The notes beneath the pieces were generated by a model. It did not search any database, had not been told where the DNA came from, and saw only the letters and a program-made list of their open reading frames with translations. Shown piece after piece: positions 38,431-53,100 of a stretch of DNA of 64,000 nt (position 1 is the first letter of the stretch; every line of letters begins with the position of its first letter). The position numbers and the translations under genes are program-made. Source of the DNA: Linepithema humile. Its lineage: Eukaryota; Arthropoda; Insecta; Hymenoptera; Formicidae. The stretch covers positions 4,960,001 to 5,024,000 of the forward strand of contig NC_090134.1 of NCBI RefSeq assembly GCF_040581485.1. Reading direction: 5' to 3'.

Positions 38431-40759
38431 ATCGTGCGCGTCTTGATGGTACAAATAAAATACGACCCAATTTCACGGTGCAAACCGCGAAACAATGGTA
38501 TTGATTTTATTTCCATATCGGTCGGGCCACACGCACCGGCGCCGGCGGAGGGATCGGCCGAATCGGCGGATTCAAACGCGGCAAGGAGAGCGGAGCGGAA
38601 GGGGGGGACAGATGAGAAGCAGCGATTCAAAGGAGGAGGCGGGCGCGTCCTGAGCCGGAAGGTCGTCCTGGTGCGTGCGAGGGGGGACGCGAACACGGGA
38701 CCTAAGGGTACATATCGAGCGACGAATGTCGGACATTCAGCGTGCACGTCACGTAGTGGTGGAGTCGCTCGCCGAGGTGAGACGAGAGAAACGGAACAGA
38801 GACATCGTCGACGCCGGTGTCAGGAAAAAGGGCACAGCGGGGAAGAAGGGGTGAAGGTGGATAGAGAGGGAGCGCGGGGGTTGCAGGGTGGGTTTATCCG
38901 ACAGCCCTACGCACGCTAGTATAATTAAGAAAGTTCTGTCCGAGAGTTTTTCCCGGTATCTCCCGCTATTGTTATTCTTAGGTCGTCGCGGCGCTAATTA
39001 AGCCGGTCGAATAGCGTAATAGTGAATTGTCGGCGAAAGATTTACGACTGTCATTGCGTCGCGAGATCGCGATCGAGCCGGGCGTGGATTAATATCGCGA
39101 GATTATGCGAGCCGCTCGCGAATACGTGGGAACGACAGCCCGCGAGCGATTAGCGCACTCGTTTAGCACGCTAAATTCGTCGTATTGCGCGAAAAAACAT
39201 ATTTTATCGATGCACTGTCGCGTGGAAAAGTGCCGCAAACATCATGGAATTTTCGATTCGCCGTACAAATGTTGAAACCGAATGCGCTAACTAAATAAAT
39301 TTCAGATGTTACGTATCGCGTAGGCATCTGCCAGCGTCAGCGTTACGCTCTCGTGTAGAAACATCGTATTACATTCATGCCGCGCCTCGTAAAATCACGC
39401 GAAATGCCGTTCATTCTCGTAAATTCGCCAGCCTAACATGTGGTGCGTGGTATACACGAAAATAGATTGCTGTGAAATCACGCTGGCTTTCGTAAAATAT
39501 GATTGCGCGCATAAACGTAGATTTCGCGTACAGTTTTAAAGTTTTATCGAAATTGACGATTCTGTTGTCTCTCGCGATACATCAATAAGCGGATAGAAGG
39601 AGATCACAGAGACAGGCGGCGAGAATGGATGCCGAAACCGTCGCTTGCGCGAAACATTTTTTTTTTTAATTCATCCGTCGCTCTCGCGTATTGTATTATA
39701 GCTGCCGACTCGCGGAAGCGAAGAAATGTACCGCAGATGCGTTTTTACGAGATATCGGCTTTCCGCGACGAAGTACGAACGAAGGTAAAACTCCGTCGAA
39801 AAAGCCACTGGTCATTTTGGCGTACTTATCCACGTTTCTCAATTGATACACGCGCTACCACCGCTGTCGTATTTCGAATTAACTTCTACACATCCGACTA
39901 TATACGCGTTGTTAATATTACACGCCGCATATAGAGAACTCTTTTCAATTACGTTTTCGCACTGTTTTTTTAAGGATTTTTATGATGTAAACGCGGAATC
40001 CCCACAGCGAAGTATTCAGTCAAAATAAAAAAAAAATAATAATTTCGTTAAAAAAAAGAGCATGGAGAATAAAAATTTAATAGAACTCATGCGAAATACT
40101 TCTACCATAAAAGCCATTGTTCGTATACGAATCACGTTAGACCATTCGCGAAAAAAATATTATTCTCGTGCAACACCGTTGCATTCGTTTCGTATGCAAC
40201 GAAGACGAAAATCTTGGAATAAAACCGCGAGCGGTATTTTTCAATTCAACACCCCGGGCGTACATCGCATGAGCGGTCTGGAAAGGAAGGTTCGTGCTGC
40301 ATGTTGGACGACCTGATAACTATGATAACTACTTGCAGTAGTCAGGCTAACAGGCAGGATTCCCATGCGCGCCCGCGCGCGCTGTTGAATCCAATAAGGT
40401 GAATGCACTCGACCTTGTCGAACATTGTTGCAGTCACGTCGGAAATGCGGGTATTCCGATACATTGACGTGGGCTCTCTCGTTGCATAAAGTCGCTCGCT
40501 AAACATTCATGAAGCTAGTAGTACGATGTCGCAGTTAAATCGGAACGGGTATACGACAGCTTGATTCGCGCACGCGTTTAACAAAACAGGCCATGCCGTA
40601 TTCATGCGGCATTTATTGGCTAGCCGTTTTATATGCCGATATTGTTGCCAATAATACAGCGGATATCGAAGCGGCAGCGTAATATACATTTGTTTCAAAG
40701 GCCATTAATATTAATTCCGTCACTGAGTGGTGCTGCAATTAAATGACCCGATCGTTTTC

Positions 40760-40771
40760 TTTTTTTTTTTT
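40760..40771 (+). repeat. Poly-T tract (12 T)
   Basis: Twelve T within a longer pyrimidine run (40755-40782). Confidence 0.9.
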
Positions 40772-42098
40772 CTCTCTTTTTTCCGTGACGCTACTGATAA
40801 TCCGCAGGGAATAATTTAATTTATGCTCTTTGCGTCCGAAGAATGCATACGCCTGCGCATGTTCCACGGTAAATGATTTCGCCGTCGATGAGCGGAAATT
40901 TTCGTCGCGTTGCCAACTGCGAGTCTCCAGCTTCCACGAGCGGCGAGTCAACATTGATTTAAGATAACGCCGAGACGCCAGGAATTGACAAATTGCCCGA
41001 GACTCGAAAACCGACGCGGATAGAAAGGCGTCCGTAAGACCAAACGAAGGTGAAGGATAATATGTCGCGGAGGGGAAAGAAAGGTTCTCCGACGCGAGAT
41101 CGACGGAAGGCACGCCGGAGAAGGCGGGAGATGGACAATAGGATCGATAAATAAATCCGTAATCGGTGGTCCGCAGGTTTAGCCTGAATGAGCTCGATTG
41201 GCTCGTAAAGGTGATTTCCAGGAGGAAAACCGAGTTTCAGGCAAGAAAAGCTTTTTCACGCTCTTCATCTCTCTTCTTGCTGCCGCACACGGCCATCGGT
41301 ATATCTCGCCAAAGGACTTTACCTTTGCCTCCTCGCCCCTTTCTGCCCTTTTCGCCACCCTTTCCCCTCGCTTCACGAGGGTCTCTCTGTTATTTGCCGC
41401 CGACTCGTCGTCGTCGCCGGATGAATCCGTGCACGTGAAAAATGGCGAAAAGGTAAGAAGAGAGCTTGTAATTAACTTCTCGCCTTCTCGCTTCGTTCCG
41501 CTTCATTAGTCTTTATCTCGGCGCGCGTATAAATGTAATATTTATCTGCGATCGAAAATTGTGATTGTGAGAACGACATTGAATGTACGTGTGTGTCACA
41601 GAGTTTTTCGAAATGCATTAATTCTAAGTCTGTAGTTGGAGATATTAAGATTGAAAAAAATAACGCTTTTTTTCAAAATGTTTACTTTCCAGATTTCATT
41701 ATTGATTAAAGTTTATCTAAAATTGCTAGGTATCCCCACCGCTTTCGTTTATTCCGGCTTACAGTCGCATTACTTCCGTAAGAAAGGTGAATTAAATGAC
41801 TATCGTGCGACTAAAGTCGCGTGCAGTCGTCGGCAGGTCTAATCACCGAATCTGTTAGCGTATCGCCGCACGTCCTCGCAATTCTAAATTCCGAGCAAGA
41901 AAGTCGAATTAACATGCGGACTGTAGTACACTCCCATGAGAAATACGACGCTAATACCTTACTTTCATTTGCGTAGAAATGAATTGTCCGTATCGCCAGC
42001 CGCGCGCTAAGTGCGGAGATAAGCATGCTAAACGAGCAACAATTACCGCATTCATACGTGCCGCCAGGTAATCACGCTAATCGTCACCGTAATGACAA

Positions 42099-42134
42099 TA
42101 TATAAAGTGTCGTAAAATGAGCCGTCGCTCATTC
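42099..42134 (+). promoter_or_regulatory. Candidate TATA/Inr core promoter, plus strand
   Basis: TATATAAAG (TATAAA at 42101-42106) is followed by TCATTC (42129-42134), which matches the arthropod initiator TCA-K-T-Y. The initiator A is at 42131, 30 bases after the T of TATAAA, the canonical spacing. No downstream promoter element or recognisable exon follows. A chance match of this kind is quite possible in 128 kb of strand. Confidence 0.2.
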
Positions 42135-45050
42135 CAGCATAGTTATTGCGAAATTAAGAAGTTTAATGTGAAAAATTTTATCCTTAAAAATTCGCGACAA
42201 ATACAATGTTCGATAAGAGAAAATAATTACTTCGAATCCGACGTGCAGATTATAATAATAAAGTTAGTTTGGCGTGATTTCGCGACACCCTATATATTCT
42301 ACTGAAAATTATTTCCTGGTTAGTGGCGCGTATTGCATACATGCACGCGCCATGAATCGTCGTTCATAATTTCCTTCTGTAATCTGCCGGACATCGCATG
42401 AGTCTCGCAGTTTACGAGTCGGCGTGCGACCCCGCGCGCACACTCGTGACTCCACCGGGCTCGTTTCTTTCAATAATAGAGACCATAATCGCGCGTATCC
42501 CACTTCCGTTTAAACCGGATAAGCCGCGACTCGCCGCTGGCGGGGAAAGAAAATATCCAGAGCGCCGACAGCCGACCGAAGAAACTTTTTCAATCTTCCG
42601 TCATTATGTGCGAGTTTAGTTCGCGTTGGTTCACCTTCGCTTAACTACTCTCGCTTCGACCGTGCGCTGCACTCTTCCTGCGATGCTCAAACTAATTTCT
42701 CAAGGAGACGGACGATGGAGCAGCGGCGAGAGATACCGCGAGAGAAAGAGAGGGCCGGGCCTTCGCGGAACCGGCTACCGCGCCGTGCCGGAAGCGAAAA
42801 GTAATTCATTAAAGCGTACGACTTCCGAAGACATTTTATTCGGTCTTTAGCGTGACTGGGGGCCACCTATAATCCTACGAATAGCGTCGCATGGCATTCA
42901 CGCTCGGTGGAATAACGCGCGATTTGATTTATATGGCACAAGCCACGGCCGGATATACGCCGAGGCTTATGCGAGATATAATCATCGCGGGAAAAATTAT
43001 GTTGTCTGTCTATTAACTAGATAACTTTTTAATGAAATCGCAGCTAAGAAAGTTAGAATCGATAAATTCGATACAGATGGGCTTCTTGAGGCTGCTGCCT
43101 GATTTTTTACATGTAAAACGGTACGCGCTTAAAAAAATTGGAGCATTAACAATTTTCAAGTTATATACATAGTTAAATTAAGTTTCAAGACGGAACATTA
43201 TCGTGTGATATTTTAATAAAGCACACAAAGGATCTGGGTAACAAAGGTTCCCGATAGCAACACGTGCTCTCTTTTTTTTTTCAGACTGCGAGTTTAATTA
43301 TGCGTTGCGTACATCCGAAAATTAAACATAATTCCAGTCGCGGGAAATATTAATCAATGGACTCCTTGAAGATTCATCGGGGGTCTCGTTCCCCTCCCGG
43401 CCACTGAAAGTACATGCAAGAGAGAAAAAAAAAAGGAGAAAGAACAGCCAAAGAAGACCGAAAACAAATTACAGCAGTCCGTCTCCTTCCGCCGCTCGCG
43501 AAATCCCGCAGCGTAATTTTCCCAACAGCGCAGCCTCCCCGGCAAGCTTTTCCTCGTCTTTTCAGACTGACGCTGACGAGACACTTTCCTTTCTATAACG
43601 AAGAATCGTTCGTTAGTCGTAAACCGCCGTCGAAAGATTCTCCAGGAAATATGTATTACGTGATGCGGCCACGACGGACTGTAAAATCATGCGGAAAAGT
43701 TAACATCTTGTCTTTATGAAATTTCACCAACTTTATGAATCCGCCGTTCTCGTTTTTTAAGCGAATTCTTTGCCAGGAATTCGACGTTTATTCCATCGCA
43801 CATTCACAAAGTTAAATCATTTTCCAGGTTCGCCTTTAGTTCATTTCACTGAATAACACGAGACACGCGAATACCTGCGAGATTGAATTAATTTGCGAAA
43901 TTGAAAATACAAGATAAGCCATTATTTTATTTCCATGTCAACGTGACATCGTTACAACTGCACGATTAACTTCCAAGATTGTTTAACGAGAGTATGCTTG
44001 ATGCAATAGAAAGTAGTAGATTAATACTGATATGAAATTATAATTTCAAAAAATGCAGAACCATACGTAACAGTACTGATTGCGTCTAGCATACATTTTT
44101 ACCACGAAAATCACGTTTCAAGCTTTCTCTTGTTATCGGGAAAAAATTATGTAATAAAATTATTTGATAATTCTAAAAAGATTAAGAGAAAACAATAGAT
44201 AAATATTAAATTTAAAATTTTTCTCCAGTTGGCTCGGATAAAGCATATCCCTTGCTTCGCAAAGCTGACGAAATATCGTACAGAATCCCGGAGGAGGGAA
44301 ACTAACGCGCATCAACGACAGAACAAACACGAAACGCATCCGCAAGAAAAAGCTTGCGCGACCAACTAGGGAGACAGGGATAAACAAATAGAGGGTACAA
44401 AGCGACCGCTCTCCGTAGGGTACACGTGTAAAGCCACGCGACGGACGTGCAGACGAATAGGCATCAGCGATGAGATTCATCATACCTTGCTCTCGGCAAT
44501 TTCATCCTTATTCTTCACCTGATATTACAGTTCGCCCTTTTCTCCCATGACAGCACTTTTATCTGTCTTGAGCAGCTTCTTTTTTTTTTAACTTATAAAT
44601 ATAATCTTTCAAATACAATGGATACCAAATACAAAAACACTAATCGTTGCAGGTAATATTTAATTAATTAAGCTGCGATGTCTTTCACTTTATTTTGAAA
44701 TTATTGCAAATTGATGTCATATGATTGCTAATGTGGAATGTTATTATTTATTTAAATATAAAAAGAAATGAATACTTCATCTTTTAGAAATTTAACGTTC
44801 TACAAGAAACATTGGTTCGTTATCACACTTTTCAAGATACGTATAATAGGCTCGAAATTTAATTAAATTTCAAACCGAATAGTAATTAATATCGGTACAT
44901 GAAATTACTAACATTAATGAACTTGCTCCTGGCGTTTCAACTGGATAATAATATGTTGCATGCGCGTGGATATTATTTCACAATATGTTAATTTTCAATA
45001 AAAGAGTCTGACAATGCGGTTAGATTCACAATCATCCCGCGCGATCCTGT

Positions 45051-45080
45051 CCCTCTCTCTCTCTCCCTCTCTCTGTCTCT
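45051..45080 (+). repeat. Interrupted (CT)n pyrimidine tract
   Basis: A CT-rich run with one CC step and one G interruption. Confidence 0.9.
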
Positions 45081-45523
45081 CGGCGTACCGAATATCCGAA
45101 ACACCCAGACGAATGTCCGACGTACGCTTCGTGGCGAATAAAGAGCAACGTATTTTCATTGCCGCTGGCTTTTCGCGCGGATGGTAGGAGACGGCGGCAA
45201 GAAACGGCGGGTGGAGGTGGAGGAAAAGCCGCGGGAAAGCTGCGAGCCGATGAAAATGACAATGCCTCGCGGGCACACGTCCGACGTTTTCCACTGCCTC
45301 CTCCTGTCCCTCCTCACTCCTCCGCCATCCCTCGCCCACCGTTGAAAGCGAGTTTCGTAATAACCAGACGAGAAAGAGCGAGAAAGAGAGGGAAGAAAGA
45401 TGATCGGCCGCCGCGGTTCATACAATATCCGGAATATTGGGAGGGGGAGGGGAAGGGGGGGCGTCTTCGAGAAGAACGACGCGGGATCATAATAAGTAGA
45501 GACGAGGATACGGAAGACCGGAG

Positions 45524-45524
<1 letters not shown>

Positions 45525-45554
<30 letters not shown>
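45525..45554 (+). repeat. (CCG)10 trinucleotide microsatellite
   Basis: Ten uninterrupted CCG units lie in a purine- and GC-rich stretch (about 45150-45560). One plus frame across it is open for about 207 codons and would place a run of ten prolines here, but no domain or splice support makes that frame a gene. Confidence 0.97.
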
Positions 45555-45555
<1 letters not shown>

Positions 45556-48500
45556 CGATGGAAAAATCGGGGTGGCCCTTTTCTTCGGCATTCTTCACTA
45601 CGTTGTTGTTGCCGGGTAATGAAACGCTATATCTCAAGTCGTTTGCCTTCGTGATTATTCGCGCATCGAATCAATCTTGGAAAATATTAGTGATGCGCTC
45701 TAATCTAAGAAGATGTCTCACTTCTTGCGCCGGAAATTTGAACATGTTGCTCTTCCAAGGAAAATTCTTATATGCAGTATAACGAGATTTTTTATATCGT
45801 GAAATGAGAACTAAGTATTGTAGTTTTATTGTCTAGTGTGAGGATCACTTATTTTTCTGAAAAGAATCAATATACTTGTGAATATTCAAATCCATATTCA
45901 AATCCATACTTTCAGGAGGAACACGTAGAGAATATTCCACATATTTTCCTTTTTTATTCTTTAAAAATCGTGACTCCGCCATTATTTCCCATCCTACACA
46001 TTATTCATCCCGTCTGATTTTTAATTACTCATTGTACAGTCGCTGCTGCGTTTCAAGCTTCACTTGCGATTTTACGCCCCGCACATTGAACGAGCTCGCA
46101 CGTACTCTACTCGACAGCCGAATGACGCGTACAACTGCAACTGGGAGCGCTCGCCGCATGACGGTCAGTCACGTTCATAGATGCCCCGACGCACATGGAC
46201 CGCGCCGTAATGTCGCGGTACGTGCTGCGATTACCATCGCGTGCAGATAGAGAAAGCCTCTCTCCGGGATTTAATTCCGACGTATCGATGAAAACGGAAC
46301 CTCGGCTCTTGAACCGATTCGCACGCGGTGTACGCTATAAACGCGGTTCTTCCGCTCTCAACTCTTCGTGATTGAATGTGCCGTCGCACGCAAAAAGACG
46401 CGTGCCGCATGCACCGGAAGTAATGACGGGATTCAATTAAAATTATCCAGTAACAATTAATCGCGTGTCGCGGTAATGAAGCTACCGTCGCGCGCAATTA
46501 AGCGTAATGAAGAATCTCGTTGATTATAGACTCCGCAAGGAGTTAATTCAGTGTTAACAAGCTGCAATCCTTAATCCTTTTTTGGTTCGAAAATTTTAGA
46601 GGAAAGATGGACTTAAAACCCGCCATTTGTTATTATTAAAATTAAGATCGCGGAAATTTTTTAATGCTATTAAGTTAATTGTAATTGAAATAAAATCCGT
46701 GGAAAGTAATTAGCGATAAATAAATAAATTATCTATAAAATTGTTTTCTCAATGCATTCCTCAACACATATCCGATGCATTAAATTATTTTAATTATTCC
46801 AAAAAATGCATTTCATATCGAAAGTAATACCTGGGGGATTCCTTGCCTTCCTGGCCAGTCGCCATGTCGTCCCACCAATGCCAGGAATCTTCCACTTCAA
46901 TCGGGATCCTCGACCTCGCGTAAATTCCGCGGATTTCACAATTTTCTCACGACACTTTCACAGCTCGCCGGCGATATCCGACCAGCGATACGGGCCATCT
47001 GCGGTCTCAGAGTACTCAGTTCTAACAGTCATAGCGCTACTCGACGTAACAGGAGACGCAATTTCCCGAATGATCTGATTGACTGATACATACATTTAAA
47101 TAATCAACTTAATGACTTATTCGCGATAAGCGTTGTATTCGATCCGTCCGACGTTTCATGAATGATCGTGAAACGGAGAAAAAAAATACATCGACAAATT
47201 TCAACGTGCGTGATAAAGTTCTATTCGGGGATGTCTCAACAAGTCCGTTCGCGAACGACCTATCGACTCATAACCGCTACGAACGACTGACGTGCAACAG
47301 GGAGATAAACGTTCCAGCTGCCAACAACTGCCACGGCGCAACTGGTACAACGGTGGGCACGAGCTGTAATAAACTGGTAATAATTCGCGACGAACGATTC
47401 GACTCGACTCGTTCGACTCGAATTGCCGTGGAAGTGCGACACGTGCTCCGCCGCAGCTCGCTCGCACGAACTAGCGATTTATCGCGATTTATTCCAGAAC
47501 GAGAACCGCGAGCGCACGTTTCACGTATTGTATACCGGGTGGCGCATAAAACCGGCAAAATAACGACGTCGAGCCGAAAACGTTCTAGGCGTTGTAATAT
47601 GTTACGTAGTCGTTAGTTCGCACGATTCCAATTTCTGCAGATTATACATTATACAGAACAAATGACTTTATCTCAACATCTTCTCGTCCAATTGTTCCAC
47701 GTACGGTCTTCCAAAGTTATTAGCTTCGAGGCCCGAAAAGTTGCCGTTAATTTAATTGCCCACTTTTCTTCACTTCGACGGCAGTTTCTCGTCATCGATC
47801 ATCTTTCTGTCAGCTGCTACTTTTAGATTGTTCTGACAACACTTCTTCGTACTTTCACTCCGCTTTTCCACGACGAAGTCCAGCGTTGTGTAATGGTGAA
47901 CTTCACATTGTTCATTGCTGACAATAATCTCGGTAATAGTCTCAACACCGACGATCGTATCTTCATGATTCTCATAATTAAATTCAGATTAGATTACAAA
48001 GAAGATGTGCTCCGTTTAACTCTCCATCAAAAGACACGCAACTGGTAACCCAATGCTGCCCCTAGAAAAGTTTCTTTGCCACCTTAATAACTCGTTTGTC
48101 AACATTTTTCGAAATTTTTATGTCATTTCTATAATCATTTTGCATTAGTAAAATAATGAAATCTTCGGTGCGTTTCGATTTGACGATCGATCGCGAATTT
48201 TTCCTTAAATTTCTAGATAATTTGCGATGCTTCGCAAAAAAAAGGAAAAAGAAAATAGACAAGTAATCTAAGCGAGAACGTGCGACTACGCGCACTACAT
48301 ATGCACGCGCGGCTCGACGAAGAGTAACGTGCGAATGTAACGGCGCACGCCGCGCTACTGACGACGCCTGGCGTCGCGACGCCACGCCGTGAGAGAGTAT
48401 TCTACGGTGTATGCTCGCGCAGGCGCCACCGACACCGGTTCGTTGACGTTTTTCCTTTTTCTTCCTCTCATTTCTTCCCCTTTTTTTCTATTGCGCGTGC

Positions 48501-49775
48501 GAGTATGTGTTCACCTTCCCTTTCTCCCCGCCGAATCGGAAGTAAGGTAAAATGATTCAGTACCGGCATTTCTCGCGCGACGGGAAAGCGCAGAATTCGG
48601 TAAAGCGAGAAAAACCGGCATCTCCGAGTGTTTATTACGACGTTTTCATAAAATCCCGACGGAGGATTTATTAAGCGCGCGCGTGGAGAAAATAATAATA
48701 TGTCAAAAATGTTAGAAAGGGCGAGCAAAGAAACGCTCATATTTTCAGGAAAGATATCTGGGATTAAACGAGAATAACAAAAACTTGTATATAAATGTAG
48801 ATTTTATACGTTTAAAACGTGGCAATCAATGACTACAGATATTTTTGCCTAGAAAAATTTATAAAAACCTTTCCAAGATTCTATTTATACAATTCATTGT
48901 TATAAAACAATCATTAAATTAAAAAATAACATTGTAGCTTATCGAATTGTGTTGCAAATTTGTATCGTCGTTTTTTGAGCGACATATAACATTATCAGTT
49001 TAGCATATCTTGGAAAGATCTCTTTGAATATTATCGTAAATCGACAATTCGGCTATTGTTTTGTTATATTTGCATACGTTACAGCGACACAATACGACGG
49101 AGGCGCGCACGTAAATTTCATTTAACTTTTCTATGGTAATAATCCTCCCTACACGCGGATTCCCCTTGCCCGCCCGCGCCGCGGCGTAAAACGGAAAAAA
49201 ATGCGTACGAGATGCTATTTGCATTTGTAACGATGCGTTCTGGAGAGGGGTCGGAGTGGCGGCGAGTGTCGAGGGAAGCCAAAACCAGAGACAGCTGGTT
49301 GCGCCTCTCGGGTCTCCGGAGTGGAGACATCCGGTCCTGACGAGCCCGAAACTCGTCAAAATACACAAATCGCTGGCACGTCCCGCGCGCAGTCGTTTTC
49401 CCGCGGGAAGACGTGAGACAACGAGACAAATGGCGGGTATGGAAACATTTCTCTCGATCAACATCAACTTCGCCGGAAAAACAACACTGATAATTAAAAC
49501 TTCGTGATACACGTATCGCATTATTTGTCTCTTCGAAATTTGATCAATTCCTATGAATAAAATATAAAGCAGATGTGACAATGCATTAATTAACATATTC
49601 TGAAAATCTTCATACCATATAAAATATTATGCACTTGGCACGTTTTTTATCACTTTTGCATTCACAGCGTTAAATATTTTAGTAAATATTGCAATTTTAT
49701 CACAACGTTCTATTTTAAAATAAAAATACTTTACACTCTTAAAACCAAATCGAATAACTGGATGAAAAGAATATC

Positions 49776-49789
49776 TTTTTTTTTTTTTT
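49776..49789 (+). repeat. Poly-T tract (14 T)
   Basis: Fourteen consecutive T in an AT-rich segment. Confidence 0.9.
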
Positions 49790-50096
49790 AATAAAATCAA
49801 GTTTAACTAGGTTTTTGATCAAATATCCATTTCACACACGTCAATGATCGACGCATAAAATTTTACGGTATACACGTTCGTTCAAAATCCTATCGGTAAT
49901 ATTCCATCAACGCGTGATCCACGTTGGACAAAACAAACCGCATATCCGAACCGCCGCAGCCGTAACGCGCTCGCCATGTATCGGTTATTAAATACTATAT
50001 ATTTCCATTTCCGTGGCATCAAATATTGCTCCATTGTTCGAGAAAAACAACGCAGCTTCTAGTTTCCGCGCTCGGACAAAATAAACGTATCGCGTG

Positions 50097-50110
50097 AAAA
50101 AAAAAAAAAA
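50097..50110 (+). repeat. Poly-A tract (14 A)
   Basis: Fourteen A followed by a purine-rich run (GAGAAAAAGAGGGAGGG) at the edge of an AT-rich/GC-rich boundary. Confidence 0.9.
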
Positions 50111-53100
50111 GAGAAAAAGAGGGAGGGAAAAGGAGAAGATTTTTTTCCCCTGTGCTGGACATTAATGAGCACTCCTGCCGCGGCTTGCGCGGTAATAAAG
50201 CAGCGGGCAGAATCATAGGAATCAATGTGCGCTGTTTGGCTCTGACCCATTTCCGGTTTGCCGCTGTCCATCGCGGTACTACGCGCGCGGCTATAAAACG
50301 CACCGTCGACCGTCGTAGGGTCCCGTGCTGCACGTGGTCGCAGCACGGAAACGCAATTCGCGGGACATCCCGAACCGAGGTGTTGTATACGTGTACACGC
50401 GCGCCTGCATTGCTGCTCGGCAAACGACGAAACACGATGTCGTCGCTACAACGGTGTCAGCACTACCGCTAGATCCTCGCATTAGGGATCTATGGAAATG
50501 GACGGGCCATCGCATACTGGCCGACGAAGCGAGCCCGACTTGAAAATTCCTGATACACACTCCGCGCGCGAATCGTGCTCCGAAATCAAGCAGTGTATTG
50601 TTACACAGCGAACACGTTGCACTTTGTATGTATCGCGGAATAATCGCGGAATGGCTCGTGAAATTATTACGAAATGGACCAAGCTACGTGGAATAATCGA
50701 GAGAATGTTGCACGCATCCAATTACAAATGCGTAATTTTCCATTATTAATAGCGAATAGAATTTTTTCGGCAATTTTATCTACATCTTTAATAATGTTAA
50801 ATACAATCTTTTCTGGCAGTGATCAGTGAATCTTGCCTACGAGGGAGAATATCACAATATTCATTAGCGTAAGGCTAATCTGTCGAAGGAATATTTATGC
50901 AGGCCGGAAAGCGGAATCCGGATGCCGGAAAGCGGAGTGCACTTTGCGCCTGATGCACTTCGGTGTAACATCATTGCAGAACGCCCGGGGTATCCGCCCT
51001 TGACGGCCCTGCGGCGTCGAATGACAGGACGAGCGGGCCAATGGAAACGAGCAATTCGATCCTACCGCTGTCGACGTGTACTTCGGATGGCCCTTGTCCG
51101 AGAATAATTGTACATGCCTAGATTGCCTCGACGTGGCAACGTCACGTTAGCGCACCGAGAAAAAACGAATGCGCTTTCAATCAATATTGCGCGCTTTCGC
51201 TTTTACTTCGAAAATTCCGAGCTACGATCGTTAAAATTGCCGTCGTAATCGTTCCTGGATTGTAAGCTATTCAAATTTGCCCGCATAAATGACGGAATAA
51301 TGCCATTCCGCGGGAGGAATTTTAATCTCTATCTCTGTTTTCTGCATCGTTACTTCATATTGCAACATGCACGCCGTTATATTCCTGTAATTTCAATATC
51401 GTCGCTATGATATTCATTACTTTTGTACCGCGTAGCTCCGCGTCGACTTTTTTTTTCTTTAAACAATTCTCCCTCCCGTACGGAAAAAAACGCATTTCCA
51501 TTAAGCAGCGCGGATGTTACGAACGCGCGAATCTGCGTTACTTTAAAATAATATCCCGAAAACTACCGGCACGCCGGACACAGTAGCAATTAATATTGAA
51601 ACACTGTCGATTGATATTGACTACGATACAATAACCGACGGCGATAGGGGCGACACCGGGGTTGCGCCTTGCGCGCAGGACTGCTGCGAGAACGACGAAA
51701 TACGAATGCACGTAGTAGTAGTCTGCATATGGAAATCAGACCTTTTCATCGACCGCATCAGACTGACGCATCGATCGACACGCGAGACGACGCTCCGGCT
51801 ATGCGCGCCGGACCGGATGGATGGATGGCTCGGGGAATAACGTATACCGTTGGAAATATCGACACACTGACAGATCGGTACACACTGCCCCACTTTATGC
51901 GGCATGGCGCTGCTGCACCGGCAAAAAATTAACTATTCATTCGCGCAGACAGCAACAATGGTCACCGGCCGAAATATTAGGCGGATGCGAATTTGAGAAA
52001 TTCAATGTCCAATTGTTTCTCATGGGATTGCGTATCGGAAATGAATGAGAGCAAATTGTAAGAAAAAAAAAAGCAAACGTTACAAGCGGGAAAAATAGAT
52101 CTCTTGTAGAAACAAATTAGTTGAATAAATTGCTAATCGTTGTCTTGGGATTTAAAAGAAATTTAAGCAATACAATAGATTGTTATTTGTTTGGAGATTT
52201 TACATACTTATTTAATTAACAATATTATCGAGCTATATTCAAGCAACCGACATTTTTAATTTGTTTTCTAATATCTGCGAGCAAAAGAATATCCGATCGT
52301 TTTGCGTAATATCTTCAGTATATACATTCTAAATTCAATCCGTAAGATATTGTATTCGTTAGCGGTTCTTGATGGCGAGGCGTTAATGCGATATGTCAGT
52401 TAATTAAAGATCTGTCAGCTCTATCTCGCGTTCGCGACCGAAAGAAACTCATTAAAATGCGCCGGAACTCTGACGCATATTTCGCATTTCAAACGTATTG
52501 ATTAATCCAACAGCCGAGACGTTCTCTTAACAGGAAAACTTTTCATTGCGAGACATTATGCAGCGATCCGGTGCGCGGTAAGCTAATTCGAGTTAATGGT
52601 TACCGACCAAGAAAGACGAGGAGGCAAATATTCGACAACGACTGAATGCTTGGAAACGTGGCGGCGGCGCGTTGACGTCTTCCGGTCAATTAAGCTTCAT
52701 TGTGCCGCGAAGGGAGCGGAAATGAAATTAGCTTGACATACTGTCGACTTACGATTCTTTATGCTGACCTCGTGTAAATTTAAACGTCGAGACCCAAGCG
52801 CTCGAGGTAAATCCTTGCTCGGACGAGCAGCGTCTTGAGCCAGCAGCATTAATTTAACGCAGGATTAACTTAACTGCTTACTGGAAGATTTATATAAATC
52901 TAAAGTAACAACGTGAAAATATAAAGTCGATATAAGCGTATTCTATTTCTCGCGCAATTGCGAATAAACTCAGTGCAGTATCTCTTTTTTTTTGCTTGTT
53001 TTAAATTGTTATTGTGATTGAGAATCCTATATTAAATAGTTATTTCTGTTCGTAATTTAGGATGTTCTTAACATTTTTATAAGTTATTCATATGTTTAAT

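Larger units (their letters stand above)
26311..42098. other. Non-coding stretch, no gene recognised
   Basis: AT-rich segments (about 26400-26580, 27110-27420, 31860-32200, 34200-34450, 35040-35190, 36430-36650) alternate with CpG-rich ones (about 28300-28720, 29100-29880, 31040-31740, 32900-33330, 38500-38900). The longest open frame is 195 codons (31030-31617, plus). It has no domain, no Kozak-like start and no clear splice partners. An isolated TATATAAAG at about 34532 lacks a matching initiator. Confidence 0.55.

Noticed and set aside
49000..49596. 198-codon minus frame
   Set aside because: Crosses AT-rich and GC-rich segments with an abrupt change in residue content and no recognisable protein family.
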